Shown: positions 25,048 through 33,069 of the stretch, piece by piece | How the letters are laid out: the number at the start of each line of letters is the position of its first letter | How positions within the stretch are numbered: position 1 is the stretch's first letter | Position numbers and translations under genes: made by a program | Assembly: GCA_965261695.1 (NCBI GenBank) | Contig: OZ253474.1 | Span: forward strand, 558,001-622,000 | Direction: 5' to 3' | From: Bin5 sp965261695 | GTDB taxonomy: Bacteria > Chloroflexota > Anaerolineae > Caldilineales > Caldilineaceae | Length of the DNA stretch: 64,000 bases | Notes under the pieces: model-generated | What the model was told of the DNA's origin: nothing | Database searches by the model: none | The model's input: only the letters and a program-made list of their open reading frames with translations

Positions 25048-26040
25048 GTCGCCGCTGGTCGCGACCTGCAGCCCCATGCAGTGCCGCCACGTTTGGGGAT
25101 TGACCAACAGTCTGACCTCCGCATCCGTGATGGCGTACTTGCCATCGACCGCACCGTCGTAGGCCGTCACGTAGTCCGACCAGGTCGCCGCGTCGGTCGG
25201 GTTGTCGGGGTCGGTCAGGCTGCTGATCACGCCAGCCACAACGGGCGAATTGCTGCCGTCCGCCGCCTGTCCGTTGATCGTGAGGCTGTCGAGCTTGTCG
25301 GCCATCACGGACCGCAGGTCTTGGCGTAATGCCTCCTCGAAGCCGACGATCCGCGACAGGGTCTCGACGCCGAACGTGTAGTAGGCTGTCAGCCTCACGG
25401 GGCTGATCGTGACGGTGGTCAGGGCGGCAGCAGTCCCGTCCAGTTCCACGCCATCAGTACGAACGTCAGCGGTTGTGCCGCTCGTCAATCGGGGGAAGCT
25501 GGCATCACCTACCGGAACGGACGGGAACTGCGCGCCCAGGTATGCGGCAGCCGACCGCGCAAAGACGCGGGCCGCGATGGTCTGCTGATTGTCCTGAATC
25601 GCCTGCGCGATGTTGGTCACGCCATCGGCGCGGGTCTCGATCCCTCGACCACCAGCACCGGCGATCCGCTCCTCCGGGTTGAGCAGCATATCGACCGGCA
25701 GATAGCCGACCAGGTTGTCGCCCAGCAGGTGGCTGCGCAACTCCAGGTTTACACCGTCCAGCGGTGCGCCCGTCAGGGTCTCATTGACGAATTCGGCCAG
25801 ACTCGACCGCCTGAACAGTTCGGCCAGCTCGCGACCCTCCGGCGTCTCGACCGTATCGGGGATCGCCTGCTCCTGCTCGATCGTCAGGGCAGCCCGCAGC
25901 TCGACCTCGACGCTTTGAGCCTCGCGGGTTAGCCGCTCCAGCTCGCCCTCCGTGCGCTCTTCCTCTGATCTGTCCAGCTCGGCCGCAATCTTGGAGCGCA
26001 CTTCCGATTGCCGCAGCCGGATTTTCTGCAAGCGTGTCAT
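25036..26040 (-). CDS. HK97-fold major capsid protein, C-terminus truncated
   Basis: A 334-residue phage capsid protein. An N-terminal charged coiled coil (about 1-65) corresponds to the delta/scaffold region. Then come GYLPVDMLLNPEER, an E-loop-like stretch around FARSAAAYLG, and P-domain segments such as VRLTAYYTFGVETLSRIVG. It stops after NPQTWRHCMGLQVATSG, short of the last beta-strand and A-domain part expected for the fold. The truncation coincides with the junction to a foreign fragment. GGAGGGG precedes the ATG. No portal or protease gene is present. Confidence 0.8.
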   Translation of the reverse strand: MTRLQKIRLRQSEVRSKIAAELDRSEEERTEGELERLTREAQSVEVELRAALTIEQEQAIPDTVETPEGRELAELFRRSSLAEFVNETLTGAPLDGVNLELRSHLLGDNLVGYLPVDMLLNPEERIAGAGGRGIETRADGVTNIAQAIQDNQQTIAARVFARSAAAYLGAQFPSVPVGDASFPRLTSGTTADVRTDGVELDGTAAALTTVTISPVRLTAYYTFGVETLSRIVGFEEALRQDLRSVMADKLDSLTINGQAADGSNSPVVAGVISSLTDPDNPTDAATWSDYVTAYDGAVDGKYAITDAEVRLLVNPQTWRHCMGLQVATSGDLGV

Positions 26041-26061
26041 CTCTCCCCTCCGATCGGGAAT

Positions 26062-26108
26062 AAAAAAAGTCCAGAAAAAGCCAATGTCTTGTCGGCTCTC
26101 TCTGGACT
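26062..26108 (-). terminator. strong intrinsic terminator just upstream of the capsid gene
   Basis: A 15-bp RNA stem, including G-U pairs (complement of 26094-26108 with 26068-26082), followed by seven U residues on the minus strand. It ends about 20 bases before the capsid start, so transcripts from the HNH side should stop before capsid translation unless antiterminated. A second perfect 9-bp GC hairpin lies at 26174-26202 without a U-tract. Confidence 0.85.
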
Positions 26109-26210
26109 CGAATCTGTCTACCGGTTCAAACGCGGGCGGGGGTGTGTTTAGGCCACCCCCACCCTCATATCATGGGCGGGCTACCTTGCCAATAGCCCGC
26201 CCGCATTGTA

Positions 26211-26510
26211 TCAGCTCTGTAAAACTTCGTCCACCAGGGCGCGCCATGCTGCCTGCTGCGGTGTCAGCCGTGCCTGCCGCTCCCTGTTCTTCCTGCGGGT
26301 CTTGCGGATGTGGCAGCCCCGACAGAGAGCCTGGAGATGGTCGAGGTCGTAGACGAATTCACCATCGCCCATCGGCTCGACATGATCGACCTCCAGCCGC
26401 CCACGTCGCCCACAGACCCGACACTTCCAACCATCTCGTTCCAGCACCTGCCGCCGGATAGCCTCCCATCGCTTCCTGTCTACCGTAGTCCAGGCCCTCT
26501 GATTCCTCAT
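26211..26510 (-). CDS. phage-type HNH endonuclease
   Basis: About 100 residues with a complete HNH/zinc domain: CRVCGRRGRLEVDHVEPM, then DHLQALCRGCHIRKT, where two CxxC pairs frame the DH active-site motif. Small HNH proteins next to terminase and capsid genes act in DNA packaging of many HK97-type phages. The start is uncertain: the chosen ATG lacks a clear ribosome site, and the frame runs on to 26642, overlapping the previous gene. Confidence 0.85.
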   Translation of the reverse strand: MRNQRAWTTVDRKRWEAIRRQVLERDGWKCRVCGRRGRLEVDHVEPMGDGEFVYDLDHLQALCRGCHIRKTRRKNRERQARLTPQQAAWRALVDEVLQS

Positions 26511-26556
26511 TTTGGGGAATTCCCGCTGCCGCCGTACCGACTCCCAGCGCCTCCGA

Positions 26557-26775
26557 TCATCCTTTCGCTTGCCGCTCGCAGTGGTACTTCTTGCGCATAG
26601 ACTCATTCTGATAGTGGGTGGATCGCTTGGCCATCCTGCCATTTTGCCAGCTGTAAATGATAGTTTTCGTTAGTTGACAACGCTGACAAGTCTTGGCTAT
26701 GGAGACAGTATCGTTCTCCTCTCTAATACCGGCTTCACTCCAGTCATGTTCGCTACTCCAAACAGGTTCGCTCAT
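26557..26775 (-). CDS. small HDW-CxxC protein
   Basis: A 72-residue protein with HDW near residue 10 and CQRCQLTKT near residue 30, then a basic tail. The HDW, about 20 residues, CxxC spacing recurs twice in the protein at 31703-32086. It may bind one metal in a zinc-ribbon half. Unknown function; probably a phage accessory gene. Confidence 0.55.
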   Translation of the reverse strand: MSEPVWSSEHDWSEAGIREENDTVSIAKTCQRCQLTKTIIYSWQNGRMAKRSTHYQNESMRKKYHCERQAKG

Positions 26776-26841
26776 TTTTTCTCCTTTCCGGCAGGTAAGA
26801 AATTTTACGGGGCGATTGAGACACCCCGGTCTGGGTCTGTC

Positions 26842-27261
26842 TTAATCTTCCTCCCACCAATCCGAATGCCCTACGAACTCGCACCCGTCCCAGGTCTCGA
26901 TCACATTCTTGTCTTTCTGTCCCCTCTCGTATGTGTGGAATGTGATCAGGGTACCGTCCTCTCCCTCTTGTACCTCGATGATGTAAATATATTCCGGTGA
27001 TCGGTTATCGGGGTATGTCTCCAGATAGGCCACCATCGATTGGGGATGGACGCGGTTCCGGAGTGCCAGCCGACAGTTGCCGTCCTGGTCAACCGGGGGG
27101 GTAAAATCCAACTGGCTTTCGATAGCCTCCATCCGTTCCACCAAGGCCGCCAACTGGTCGGCTAGGTCCTCCAGGGTGATGTCCCCCTGCGCCATCACTT
27201 GCGCCACCGGAACCACAACCAGCAACACCAGAAGCACCAAAAACAACCCTTTTCGTCTCAT
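26842..27261 (-). CDS. exported stalk protein, intact paralogue
   Basis: A 139-residue protein with a Sec signal (MRRKGLFLVLLVLLVVV, cleavage near VMAQ), the stalk ITLEDLADQLAALVERM, then a soluble domain with QDGNC and the tail CEFVGHSDWWEED. It matches the IS-split gene at 18015-19728 across its length, and shares only leader and stalk with the protein at 17171. The ATG was chosen because GGAGG lies eight bases upstream; two earlier in-frame starts lack this. A 21-bp palindrome with a TATAAT core lies in the promoter region. Confidence 0.75.
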   Translation of the reverse strand: MRRKGLFLVLLVLLVVVPVAQVMAQGDITLEDLADQLAALVERMEAIESQLDFTPPVDQDGNCRLALRNRVHPQSMVAYLETYPDNRSPEYIYIIEVQEGEDGTLITFHTYERGQKDKNVIETWDGCEFVGHSDWWEED

Positions 27262-27284
27262 TTGTTCTGCCTCCATTTTCACTT

Positions 27285-27305
27285 CGTATAATTAATTATT
27301 ATACG
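27285..27305. promoter_or_regulatory. 21-bp palindrome upstream of exported-protein gene
   Basis: cgtataat and attatacg form a perfect 8-bp inverted repeat around taatt. It contains TATAAT-like -10 elements on both strands and lies 24 bases before the exported-protein start. It fits an operator overlapping a promoter. No regulator is assigned. Confidence 0.5.
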
Positions 27306-27578
27306 GAGCAAAACAGCCCAAAACCACCGTTTTGGGCCATACCGTAGTACCTCGAGTCGCTCAAAAGGCCTCTCAGTGGGACGATTTTCGCCGTTTTCCC
27401 CCGATAAGCCCGCAAATAGCCTCCTTTTTCCCCCTCTTTTGCCGCAGGTGGGGAGGTCGCCCTATGTGTTTCACGCTTAGAATCGCTCTCAACGCGTCGA
27501 TGAGGCCGATTTTCGACCGTCAACACCTTCTCAGAACGCAGTCAGTCTTGTGTAGATTGCCCATTAGACCTTACCTGC

Positions 27579-28040
27579 CTAGCTATTCAACGATTGCCAA
27601 ACAATACTTAGCGCCCCAATGATCGCCGTAATGACAACGCTTGCCACCGCAATGGCAATGATTATCTTATTGGAGCGTGAATTCTGTTCGCGTTCTCGCC
27701 TTTCTTCTTTTTCCCGGTACCGTTCTAGCGCTTCCGGAAATGTCTTTCCTGCAGGATAATTTACGAAAGAGCATTGTCCTTCACGATTCATCCAAATTTC
27801 TTCCTTTAGTGATTGTCTCGAAAATTTTTCGTCATAAGCGCTCTCCCATTCACCCCTGTAACACCCCACTTTGTAAACCTTAAAATAACTACGGTTTTCC
27901 TCAGGAATCCTGGTTAAGAATTCATTGTCTCTTTTACCTTTTGGCTGACATAATAAGCGATCTTCTTTGTCCCAAGGGCTGGGACCATAAGCAGTTGTGT
28001 ACTTTGTCAGGAAATGGCAATCTCTGCAGCGATCAGTCAT
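27579..28040 (-). CDS. Cys-rich protein with C-terminal membrane anchor
   Basis: A 153-residue protein with MTDRCRDCHFL at the start, further Cys at LLCQPKG, KVGCYRG and GQCSFV, a charged helix (ALERYREKEERREREQ) and one membrane segment near the end (IIIAIAVASVVITAIIGAL). The layout suggests a zinc-binding cytoplasmic domain tethered by a tail anchor. No family recognised. AGGAGG lies upstream of the ATG. About 270 bases between its stop and the next gene hold no clear gene. Confidence 0.6.
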   Translation of the reverse strand: MTDRCRDCHFLTKYTTAYGPSPWDKEDRLLCQPKGKRDNEFLTRIPEENRSYFKVYKVGCYRGEWESAYDEKFSRQSLKEEIWMNREGQCSFVNYPAGKTFPEALERYREKEERREREQNSRSNKIIIAIAVASVVITAIIGALSIVWQSLNS

Positions 28041-28109
28041 TCCAGTTCCGCCCCTCCTAGGGCCACCAGCCTGGCCGCTGACGCATCCAACAACGCGTTT
28101 AGAACGCGG

Positions 28110-28802
28110 TCAGTCTTGTGCAGTATGCTCGATGGTTGCATCATCATGCGAAGTTTTTGCACCGCCTATCAGTTGATCCACGCTATTGCTAAAGATAGAC
28201 AGACGCCGTTTCGTCTCGGCAATTGCATTAGAATCGTCTTTCAGCGGGCCGATATTGACATGGCACATCAGACGCCTACGCATCATATACAGACCCGCCG
28301 ACACTAACTCATCGCTCTTGAAAGACTCCACCAGAAGGCGAATCTCCCCCTTCACATTTTCGCTGAATTCCTGCAGTTCGTCGGCATCCAGAAGCCGCCG
28401 GGCCAGGGCCGTTGGCTCCGCCCGCTCCCAATCCCACAGGTCATCGCAACTAATAACGTAAGTCGGGTTGATCTTCTCTTTTGCCGGAACTGCGCGCTCA
28501 GTCTCGCGCGCCTTCTTGCTGTCTGTCAGAGCAGCCTGCACGCTCCGAAACGTCCCAACTTGGGACATTTCAGGGTATCGCTTGCGCAAAGTGATAAAGC
28601 GATGCGCCGTACTTTTTGAAATGCCCCGCTCTTCCAAGCCTGTCCGCCAACTCCCATGCGGCAACTGGTCTTTGATCCGGAGCAGAGCATCACCCGCCAG
28701 CCATGCTTCCTCAACAGTACGCCGCGCCAGTTGCTCGAAGGCCCGCAAGTGTTGCTCAGCTTCTTGCCAGAGACTCTCAGTTATGGCGTCCACAACCTGC
28801 AC
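28110..28802 (-). CDS. DUF3102-like protein of mobile elements
   Basis: A 230-residue protein. Its N-terminal third carries LAGDALLRIKDQLPHGSWRTGLEERGISKSTAHRFI in short overlapping blocks, the pattern of DUF3102 proteins in phages and ICEs, with an HTH-like end to the domain. The C-terminal part is charged and helical. Two possible GTG starts lie three codons apart after a GAGAAGG; the longer is given. The role is unknown but likely DNA-related. Confidence 0.65.
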   Translation of the reverse strand: MQVVDAITESLWQEAEQHLRAFEQLARRTVEEAWLAGDALLRIKDQLPHGSWRTGLEERGISKSTAHRFITLRKRYPEMSQVGTFRSVQAALTDSKKARETERAVPAKEKINPTYVISCDDLWDWERAEPTALARRLLDADELQEFSENVKGEIRLLVESFKSDELVSAGLYMMRRRLMCHVNIGPLKDDSNAIAETKRRLSIFSNSVDQLIGGAKTSHDDATIEHTAQD

Positions 28803-28912
28803 CCTTCTCGCCTAGTCTGGTCGACTACGTTCCCTATCCGCAACTCGATCTATCTGTGCTTTATTGCCGCTGATCTTCTGTTCCAATTCATGGGTGCGCT
28901 TTATTACCCTCC

Positions 28913-29170
28913 TCACGTCTGTGTCGGAGGGTATCGGGTATGTTTGCCTTGGGATCTTGCCTGGGGATTGATGATCTGAAACAAAGGCATTCTCTCTATC
29001 CCTGTATAATCCTTAACCTTTGCATCGTGTTCCAAATCAAGGCAGTCTGCAATCACCCGCAGCAGCGTCGCTATTTCGTTCCCCTCCCTCCTGAGGCCCT
29101 CCAATTCCTTCTCGTTAAATTGCACCTGTACGTGCAAGCGTCCGATTTCAGTAAAGTTTTGCTCTGGCAT
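28913..29170 (-). CDS. small helical protein, paralogue of the left-edge gene
   Basis: An 85-residue protein with a coiled-coil N-terminal half (VQFNEKELEGLRREGNEI) and LLRVIADCLDLEHDAKVKDY, matching the central motif of the protein at 16107-16460. GGAGGAAAA precedes the ATG. The shared motif is the only clue; no function is known. Confidence 0.6.
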   Translation of the reverse strand: MPEQNFTEIGRLHVQVQFNEKELEGLRREGNEIATLLRVIADCLDLEHDAKVKDYTGIERMPLFQIINPQARSQGKHTRYPPTQT

Positions 29171-29254
29171 TTTTCCTCCAATTTGATCTAACCAGATTGT
29201 TGTATTTTACCACGTCGCCGTAGCTGCGAATTCCTCAACTTGGGGAGTTTGATC

Positions 29255-29656
29255 TCACCTGATTTCATCGCTCACCTCCCTCTCCATCTTGCCGTCCTCA
29301 TAGCCCTGACTGTAGCCAATATACAAGGGACTCGGCTTGCTCTTGCCATCTGCCAAAAAGGGCTTCCCCTTGCTTCCGTCCCTCCACCCTTCCCGATAGC
29401 CGTAAGCATACCCTCGCTCCTCTGGGGCATTCCCTTCGAGGCATCCGCGGCAGATAAAGTCTCCTGGCATGCCTTCAAGGTGGCTCTCCCTGAAGCAGTC
29501 ACCGCACTGCTCACAGTAGTCGTACTGCTCTAGGATCGGATCCAATAGGCTTTCGATAAGCTCAGTCGCCGACGTGTTCTCGATCTCGGCCACTGCCAGC
29601 AGCTTACTTTTGTATGTCTCGGTCATCCTGATCTGGATCTGAGTGTTCTTCGCCAT
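29255..29656 (-). CDS. ribbon-helix-helix protein with zinc ribbon
   Basis: A 133-residue protein. Residues 1-45 (TQIQIRMTETYKSKLLAVAE) look like an MetJ/Arc/CopG ribbon-helix-helix domain. Then CEQCGDCFRES and CRGCLEG form a CxxC ... CxxC ribbon, and the end has GYAYGYREGWRDG and GYSQGYEDG repeats. AAGGGGAAAA precedes the ATG. It lies just downstream of a consensus promoter overlapped by a 9-bp inverted repeat, the usual arrangement for an autoregulated RHH repressor. It is the best candidate regulator of this phage-like segment. Confidence 0.72.
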   Translation of the reverse strand: MAKNTQIQIRMTETYKSKLLAVAEIENTSATELIESLLDPILEQYDYCEQCGDCFRESHLEGMPGDFICRGCLEGNAPEERGYAYGYREGWRDGSKGKPFLADGKSKPSPLYIGYSQGYEDGKMEREVSDEIR

Positions 29657-29683
29657 AGTTTTCCCCTTGTGTGTGTCAGCCAA

Positions 29684-29727
29684 AATCATTGTGATGTCAT
29701 TATAAAGCCATTACAATGATTTGTCAA
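29684..29727 (-). promoter_or_regulatory. consensus promoter with inverted-repeat operator
   Basis: On the minus strand TTGACA (29722-29727), a 17-base spacer and TATAAT (29699-29704). Perfect 9-bp arms aatcattgt (29684-29692) and acaatgatt (29713-29721) lie at the transcription start and in the spacer, 29 bp centre to centre. Binding at both arms would block the polymerase. The promoter lies inside the 3' end of the terminase gene. Confidence 0.85.
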
Positions 29728-31235
29728 GAGGGACACTTTCTCACAGCACCACATACTTAAAAGGTCGCCGCCTGGCCTCTGCCTTTGCCCGTCTGCGCCC
29801 CCCGCCACTGCCAGGATGCTGGCCGCCACCGCATCGTCACGGCATCGCATCCGCCGACCTTGCCCGCCCTTCGCTAGTTTGCTGTTGCCAGCCGGATCGG
29901 TCGCGACCCGTGCCCCACTCATGGCTGACCGGAGCAGCAGGCTGCGAACCGGCTGCACCTGTCCATCCAAACAGGCCGCCCTGAACTCCCGCACATCCGC
30001 GCCCCCATCTTGAAAACCCATGCCCCTGACGACCAGGGGGCAGCCCGGATACTCCTGCTTGACCAACTCCTGCCGCAGCTCCGCCTCCCGCCACCGATCG
30101 CACACAATGGCAGCTGGAGGCCCCCATCGGTTCAAAGTTTCTTCCAACAGTGCGCCCACGTCCGACACCTTCAAACCGGCCTGCAGGAGTTCGCCACGTT
30201 CGGCGCACTCCGTGTAGAGCCTATCGACGCCGTCGGTCAGCCCCCTGTCGTGCAGTCTTGGATCCAGTGGGAACACTGCAAAGCAATCCAGCCCGCCGGT
30301 GTCGGTCCAGTAGGCCGCCGCCGCACTCATCGCCGCATTCTGGCCCACAGGTCGATCCCCAACACGTAAGCGGCCCCTTCCGCCGCCTGTTCGGTTTCGA
30401 TTTCCCGCCAAACGTCGGCATCTAGCAGCACATTCTCTACCGTGTCGCTGACCCCCTGATTTAGTCTCAGGGCCTTGAATCTGGCCAGTGCGGACGGGTC
30501 GATCTTGGCCCTTGCCGATTCCTGCCGGATCGCCGCCTCGAGATCCGGAAGCCGGTCGAGGCCGGGGTTGGCCTTGCGCCACGTCCTGCGCTGGAAAGGC
30601 GGATCGTCCTGCCGCGCAGCATGTACCTGGGCGTACCCGACCTGCTTGAATGCCGCCTCAAAGGGGTGATCCGGACGGGCCGCACGTGTCCCCAACCAGA
30701 GCATTTTGCTCCCCGCCATCTTGCCCCTGCTGGTCTCCAGAGCGGCCAGCATCCTGTCGATCTGCGTTTCGGGCCACTGGGCCACCTCGTCGGCTAGGAT
30801 CAGCTTAGGGGCCGCCCCGTGCAGCCTGCGGGGATCGGAACCCAGCACCCGGAGCATTGCGCCCGTCTGCCGGTCGGTGATAGTGGCCCGGTTAGCCGAG
30901 TCTTGAATCCGCCACCGTTTGAGGTCGGCCTCAATGTCCGGTTTCAGGAAGTGGAGAATGTGTCGGAAATTGACCAGGCCCTGGTCGAAACTGCTGGCCA
31001 CGATCAGAACCTCGGCCATCGGCTCGACCAACGGCCCAGCCAGGGCAGCACAAGCAATCGCAGACGTAAAGGTCGATTTGCCCCCGCCTCTGGCCAGACT
31101 CAGGGCCGCATCGTCATGCTGGCCGAACGCCCCCCGCAAAAACCGTTTCTGCCAGGGGAACAACCGCAACGGCTGACCAGCATAACGGCCCTGGCCTATG
31201 ATCAACTGCTCAAGATACTGATATAGTGGCTTCAC
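29686..31235 (-). pseudogene. phage terminase large subunit, frameshifted
   Basis: The upstream frame (30327-31235, 302 residues) holds the ATPase domain: Walker A ARGGGKST near residue 50 and Walker B LILADEV near 145. It ends at GIDLWARMRR. The nuclease domain continues in the -1 frame from about 30355 (QNAAMSAAAAYWTDTGGLDCF) with Asp residues in GIDL, VCDRW and CRDDAVAAS. A one-base change near 30355 splits the two domains; the context shows no classical slippery site. A functional TerL would need a sequencing correction or frameshifting. Confidence 0.82.
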
Positions 31236-31248
31236 GGTTGTGAATAAA

Positions 31249-31614
31249 TCAGTCCTCTACACTCACGCTATTTGCTTTGTCGGCCCACTCCTGACCTTTT
31301 TGATTATATTCATCCAACGCCCGTTTTCTTCCCTGCTCGACATCATGCTTGCGCACATGGTCCTTAATCTGAGTCAGAATAGCATTTGCGCATTTGCAGA
31401 CAGCCTCTTCAAGTGTCCTGTACTGCTCACTTTGGTTCCGATTCAACTCCCACTTGAATGCACTGCCATCTGAGACCACAGAAATTAGTGGGGTCCACTT
31501 TTCTTCTTCCCATTCATATGTAGCCTGAATGAAATGCCCAGAACCTACATTTTCGGCTTTTAAAGGACGCCACTCCATCTTGTTCAATACCTCTTTTGGA
31601 GTCGGTGCTTTCAT
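31249..31614 (-). CDS. hypothetical phage-type protein
   Basis: A 121-residue soluble protein (KAPTPKEVLNKMEWRPLK ... TYEWEEEKWTPLISVVSDG) with a helical second half. GGAGATAG precedes the ATG. No family recognised. It ends 13 bases before the terminase start and is probably in the same transcript. Confidence 0.55.
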   Translation of the reverse strand: MKAPTPKEVLNKMEWRPLKAENVGSGHFIQATYEWEEEKWTPLISVVSDGSAFKWELNRNQSEQYRTLEEAVCKCANAILTQIKDHVRKHDVEQGRKRALDEYNQKGQEWADKANSVSVED

Positions 31615-31702
31615 CAATCTATCTCCTTAACTGTTTGTTGGTTCGTGACCCCCCTCTACGTTCCGTCCCCCCCAAAATCGCTATGGACAGGGGTCCCCAT
31701 AC

Positions 31703-32086
31703 CTATTGGCAACTAGGCAGCGGGTCAGGATCGGTCATCAAAACCCGATCTAACTTTATCCTGTCTAACCCGTCCCACTCCACCCGCCTCTGTCGTCTCA
31801 CGTCGCATGTCGCGCAGCGCTCAATCCGGTTTTCCCATCTGGCCCAGGCGTCAGACTCTAGGCCGCCGTGTGCGCGGAGAGTTTGCCAATCGTGGGGAGT
31901 TGGGCAATGTTCGGACGCGTCGGTTTTGATACTTTCCTCAAAAGTATCAGGATGACCTGGTGAACCTGATACTTTTATGGTCCGCTTCGCCCCGCACCCG
32001 CTGCACCATTCGTCAAATATATTGACCTTTTTGACAGACCGTCGCACTGAACCATTTTTCAATCTCCAATCATGTTGCTGTTTCAT
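31703..32086 (-). CDS. protein with two HDW-CxxC repeats
   Basis: A 127-residue protein made of two similar halves: HDW near residue 5 with CSGCGAKRTIKV near 28, and HDWQTL near 65 with CATCDVRRQRRVEW near 91. The spacing HDW, about 20-23 residues, CxxC matches the single unit in the protein at 26557-26775. Likely metal-binding, possibly nucleic-acid-binding. Not recognised as a known family. Confidence 0.6.
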   Translation of the reverse strand: MKQQHDWRLKNGSVRRSVKKVNIFDEWCSGCGAKRTIKVSGSPGHPDTFEESIKTDASEHCPTPHDWQTLRAHGGLESDAWARWENRIERCATCDVRRQRRVEWDGLDRIKLDRVLMTDPDPLPSCQ

Positions 32087-32162
32087 GTCTCACCCCTGTT
32101 CTATGAATCCTTACACCTAAGATCGATGGTCGAATGTCCGCACCAACCCGTTCAGTGCCTGA

Positions 32163-32483
32163 TCAGGAATCGGACCGCTCCCACGCGTCGCGATCAAAGG
32201 ACGCCTCTAGCCTATCAAATATCCTGTCTACCTCTTCCAGAACTTCGTTAGCAAGCCGTTCTGTATAATCAGTTTGCTTTCTATTCAGGATAGAGGCCGC
32301 GGCTTCCAGTCGATTGATAACTCGCACTACCTGCCTGGCATCTGCTCCGATCAACGAAATTTTGGCGTATTGAATCTGATAGTCCACCATCTCCTGCAAC
32401 TGGTCCGCAGACGAGCTGAGAACCTTCTTCACATCCAGCCCAGCCACGGGATCCCAATCATCATCTTGGTGATGTGCGACCAT
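32163..32483 (-). CDS. hypothetical helical protein
   Basis: A 106-residue acidic, mostly helical protein (DADARQVVRVINRLEAA-like centre, LANEVLEEVDRIFDRLEASF). GGAGCG precedes the ATG. Position two genes upstream of the terminase ATPase would allow a small-terminase or packaging role, but no HTH is evident. Unassigned. Confidence 0.5.
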   Translation of the reverse strand: MVAHHQDDDWDPVAGLDVKKVLSSSADQLQEMVDYQIQYAKISLIGADARQVVRVINRLEAAASILNRKQTDYTERLANEVLEEVDRIFDRLEASFDRDAWERSDS

Positions 32484-32495
32484 TGTGTTCGCTCC

Positions 32496-32561
32496 TTATT
32501 GTGAACGCAGCGCCAATCGCCGCGCTATCCGCTCCATCTCAGCCGCCAACTCCGCATCCAT
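32496..32561 (-). CDS. 21-residue micro-ORF
   Basis: ATG with a strong GGGGGA ribosome site, then MDAELAAEMERIARRLALRS plus one more residue and TAA, 12 bases before the ATG of the next gene. The amphipathic helical composition and coupled position support translation. It may be a leader peptide or a small structural protein. Confidence 0.4.
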   Translation of the reverse strand: MDAELAAEMERIARRLALRSQ

Positions 32562-32578
32562 GCCTTCCCCCTGTTTGC

Positions 32579-32884
32579 CTAAATCACGCCCATCTCAGTG
32601 AAGCGATCACGCAGAAAGGTGGTGCTCACCTCGCGCAGAGCCGGCACTTTCTGTCCATTGAGATACCCGCCGTGATCTGTGATCGCCATCCTGATGATGT
32701 TTGGTCGGTCCATGCCGCCAGCCAGATCCAGTCTCGCCAGCCACTCGCTCGGCGAATGTGCAGGCCCGCGCTTCTCGAAACTGTCGTCAGGGTCGTTGCC
32801 GTTGCTGTTGAAGTTATCCCCATTTTTTGAAAATGGAGAGACGCTTTTTCTTTCTTCCTTTTCCGGAGTATTTATTTTTACATA
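32579..32884 (-). pseudogene. phage gene fragment, 5' end removed by IS982
   Basis: An open frame without start codon ends at TAG (32579-32581). It reads VKINTPEKEERKSV, then EKRGPAHSPSEWLARLDL, IIRMAITDHGGYLNGQKVP and TTFLRDRFTEMGVI. The composition is protein-like and about 100 residues survive. The frame enters the IS982 end at about 32885, so the insertion removed the beginning. The protein is unrecognised; its position suggests an early or regulatory phage gene. Confidence 0.55.
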
Positions 32885-33069
32885 ACCCCAGTTCGGAGTT
32901 AGATTAAGGCCGGCAATAGAGCCATATCTGTGTCAGGAAGATTGAGAGATGGCTTCTTAGCTTGCCAAGTGTAGGCAATCAGACCGGCGATGAGAGTGAC
33001 GACAAAGTTGGTCGTGCTGCGGTGACGGGTGTGTTCAATCTGTGAGATATTCTTGAGTTGGTTAACGAT
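32885..33069 (-). mobile_element. IS982-family transposase remnant
   Basis: The last 54 codons of an IS982-type transposase are readable: QLKNISQIEHTRHRSTTNF, then LIAGLIAYTWQAKKPSLNL and a TAA at 32904-32906. A tip beginning accccagttcgg at 32885 fits the IS terminus. The rest was lost where the IS3-type element begins at 33070, so this IS is older than its neighbour. Confidence 0.82.

Noticed and set aside
26211..26642. The longer HNH start at 26642
   Set aside because: The extra residues look like the shadow of the overlapping upstream gene and contain no family sequence; the shorter form is preferred but not certain.
28900..28945. Perfect 8-bp hairpin (taccctcc/ggagggta) at the end of the small helical gene as a terminator
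   Set aside because: No U-tract follows on the minus strand, and part of the stem is coding sequence.
24466..32884. A complete capsid-forming phage satellite
   Set aside because: Portal, protease and a full integrase are missing, and TerL and capsid are both damaged, so only a remnant can be claimed.
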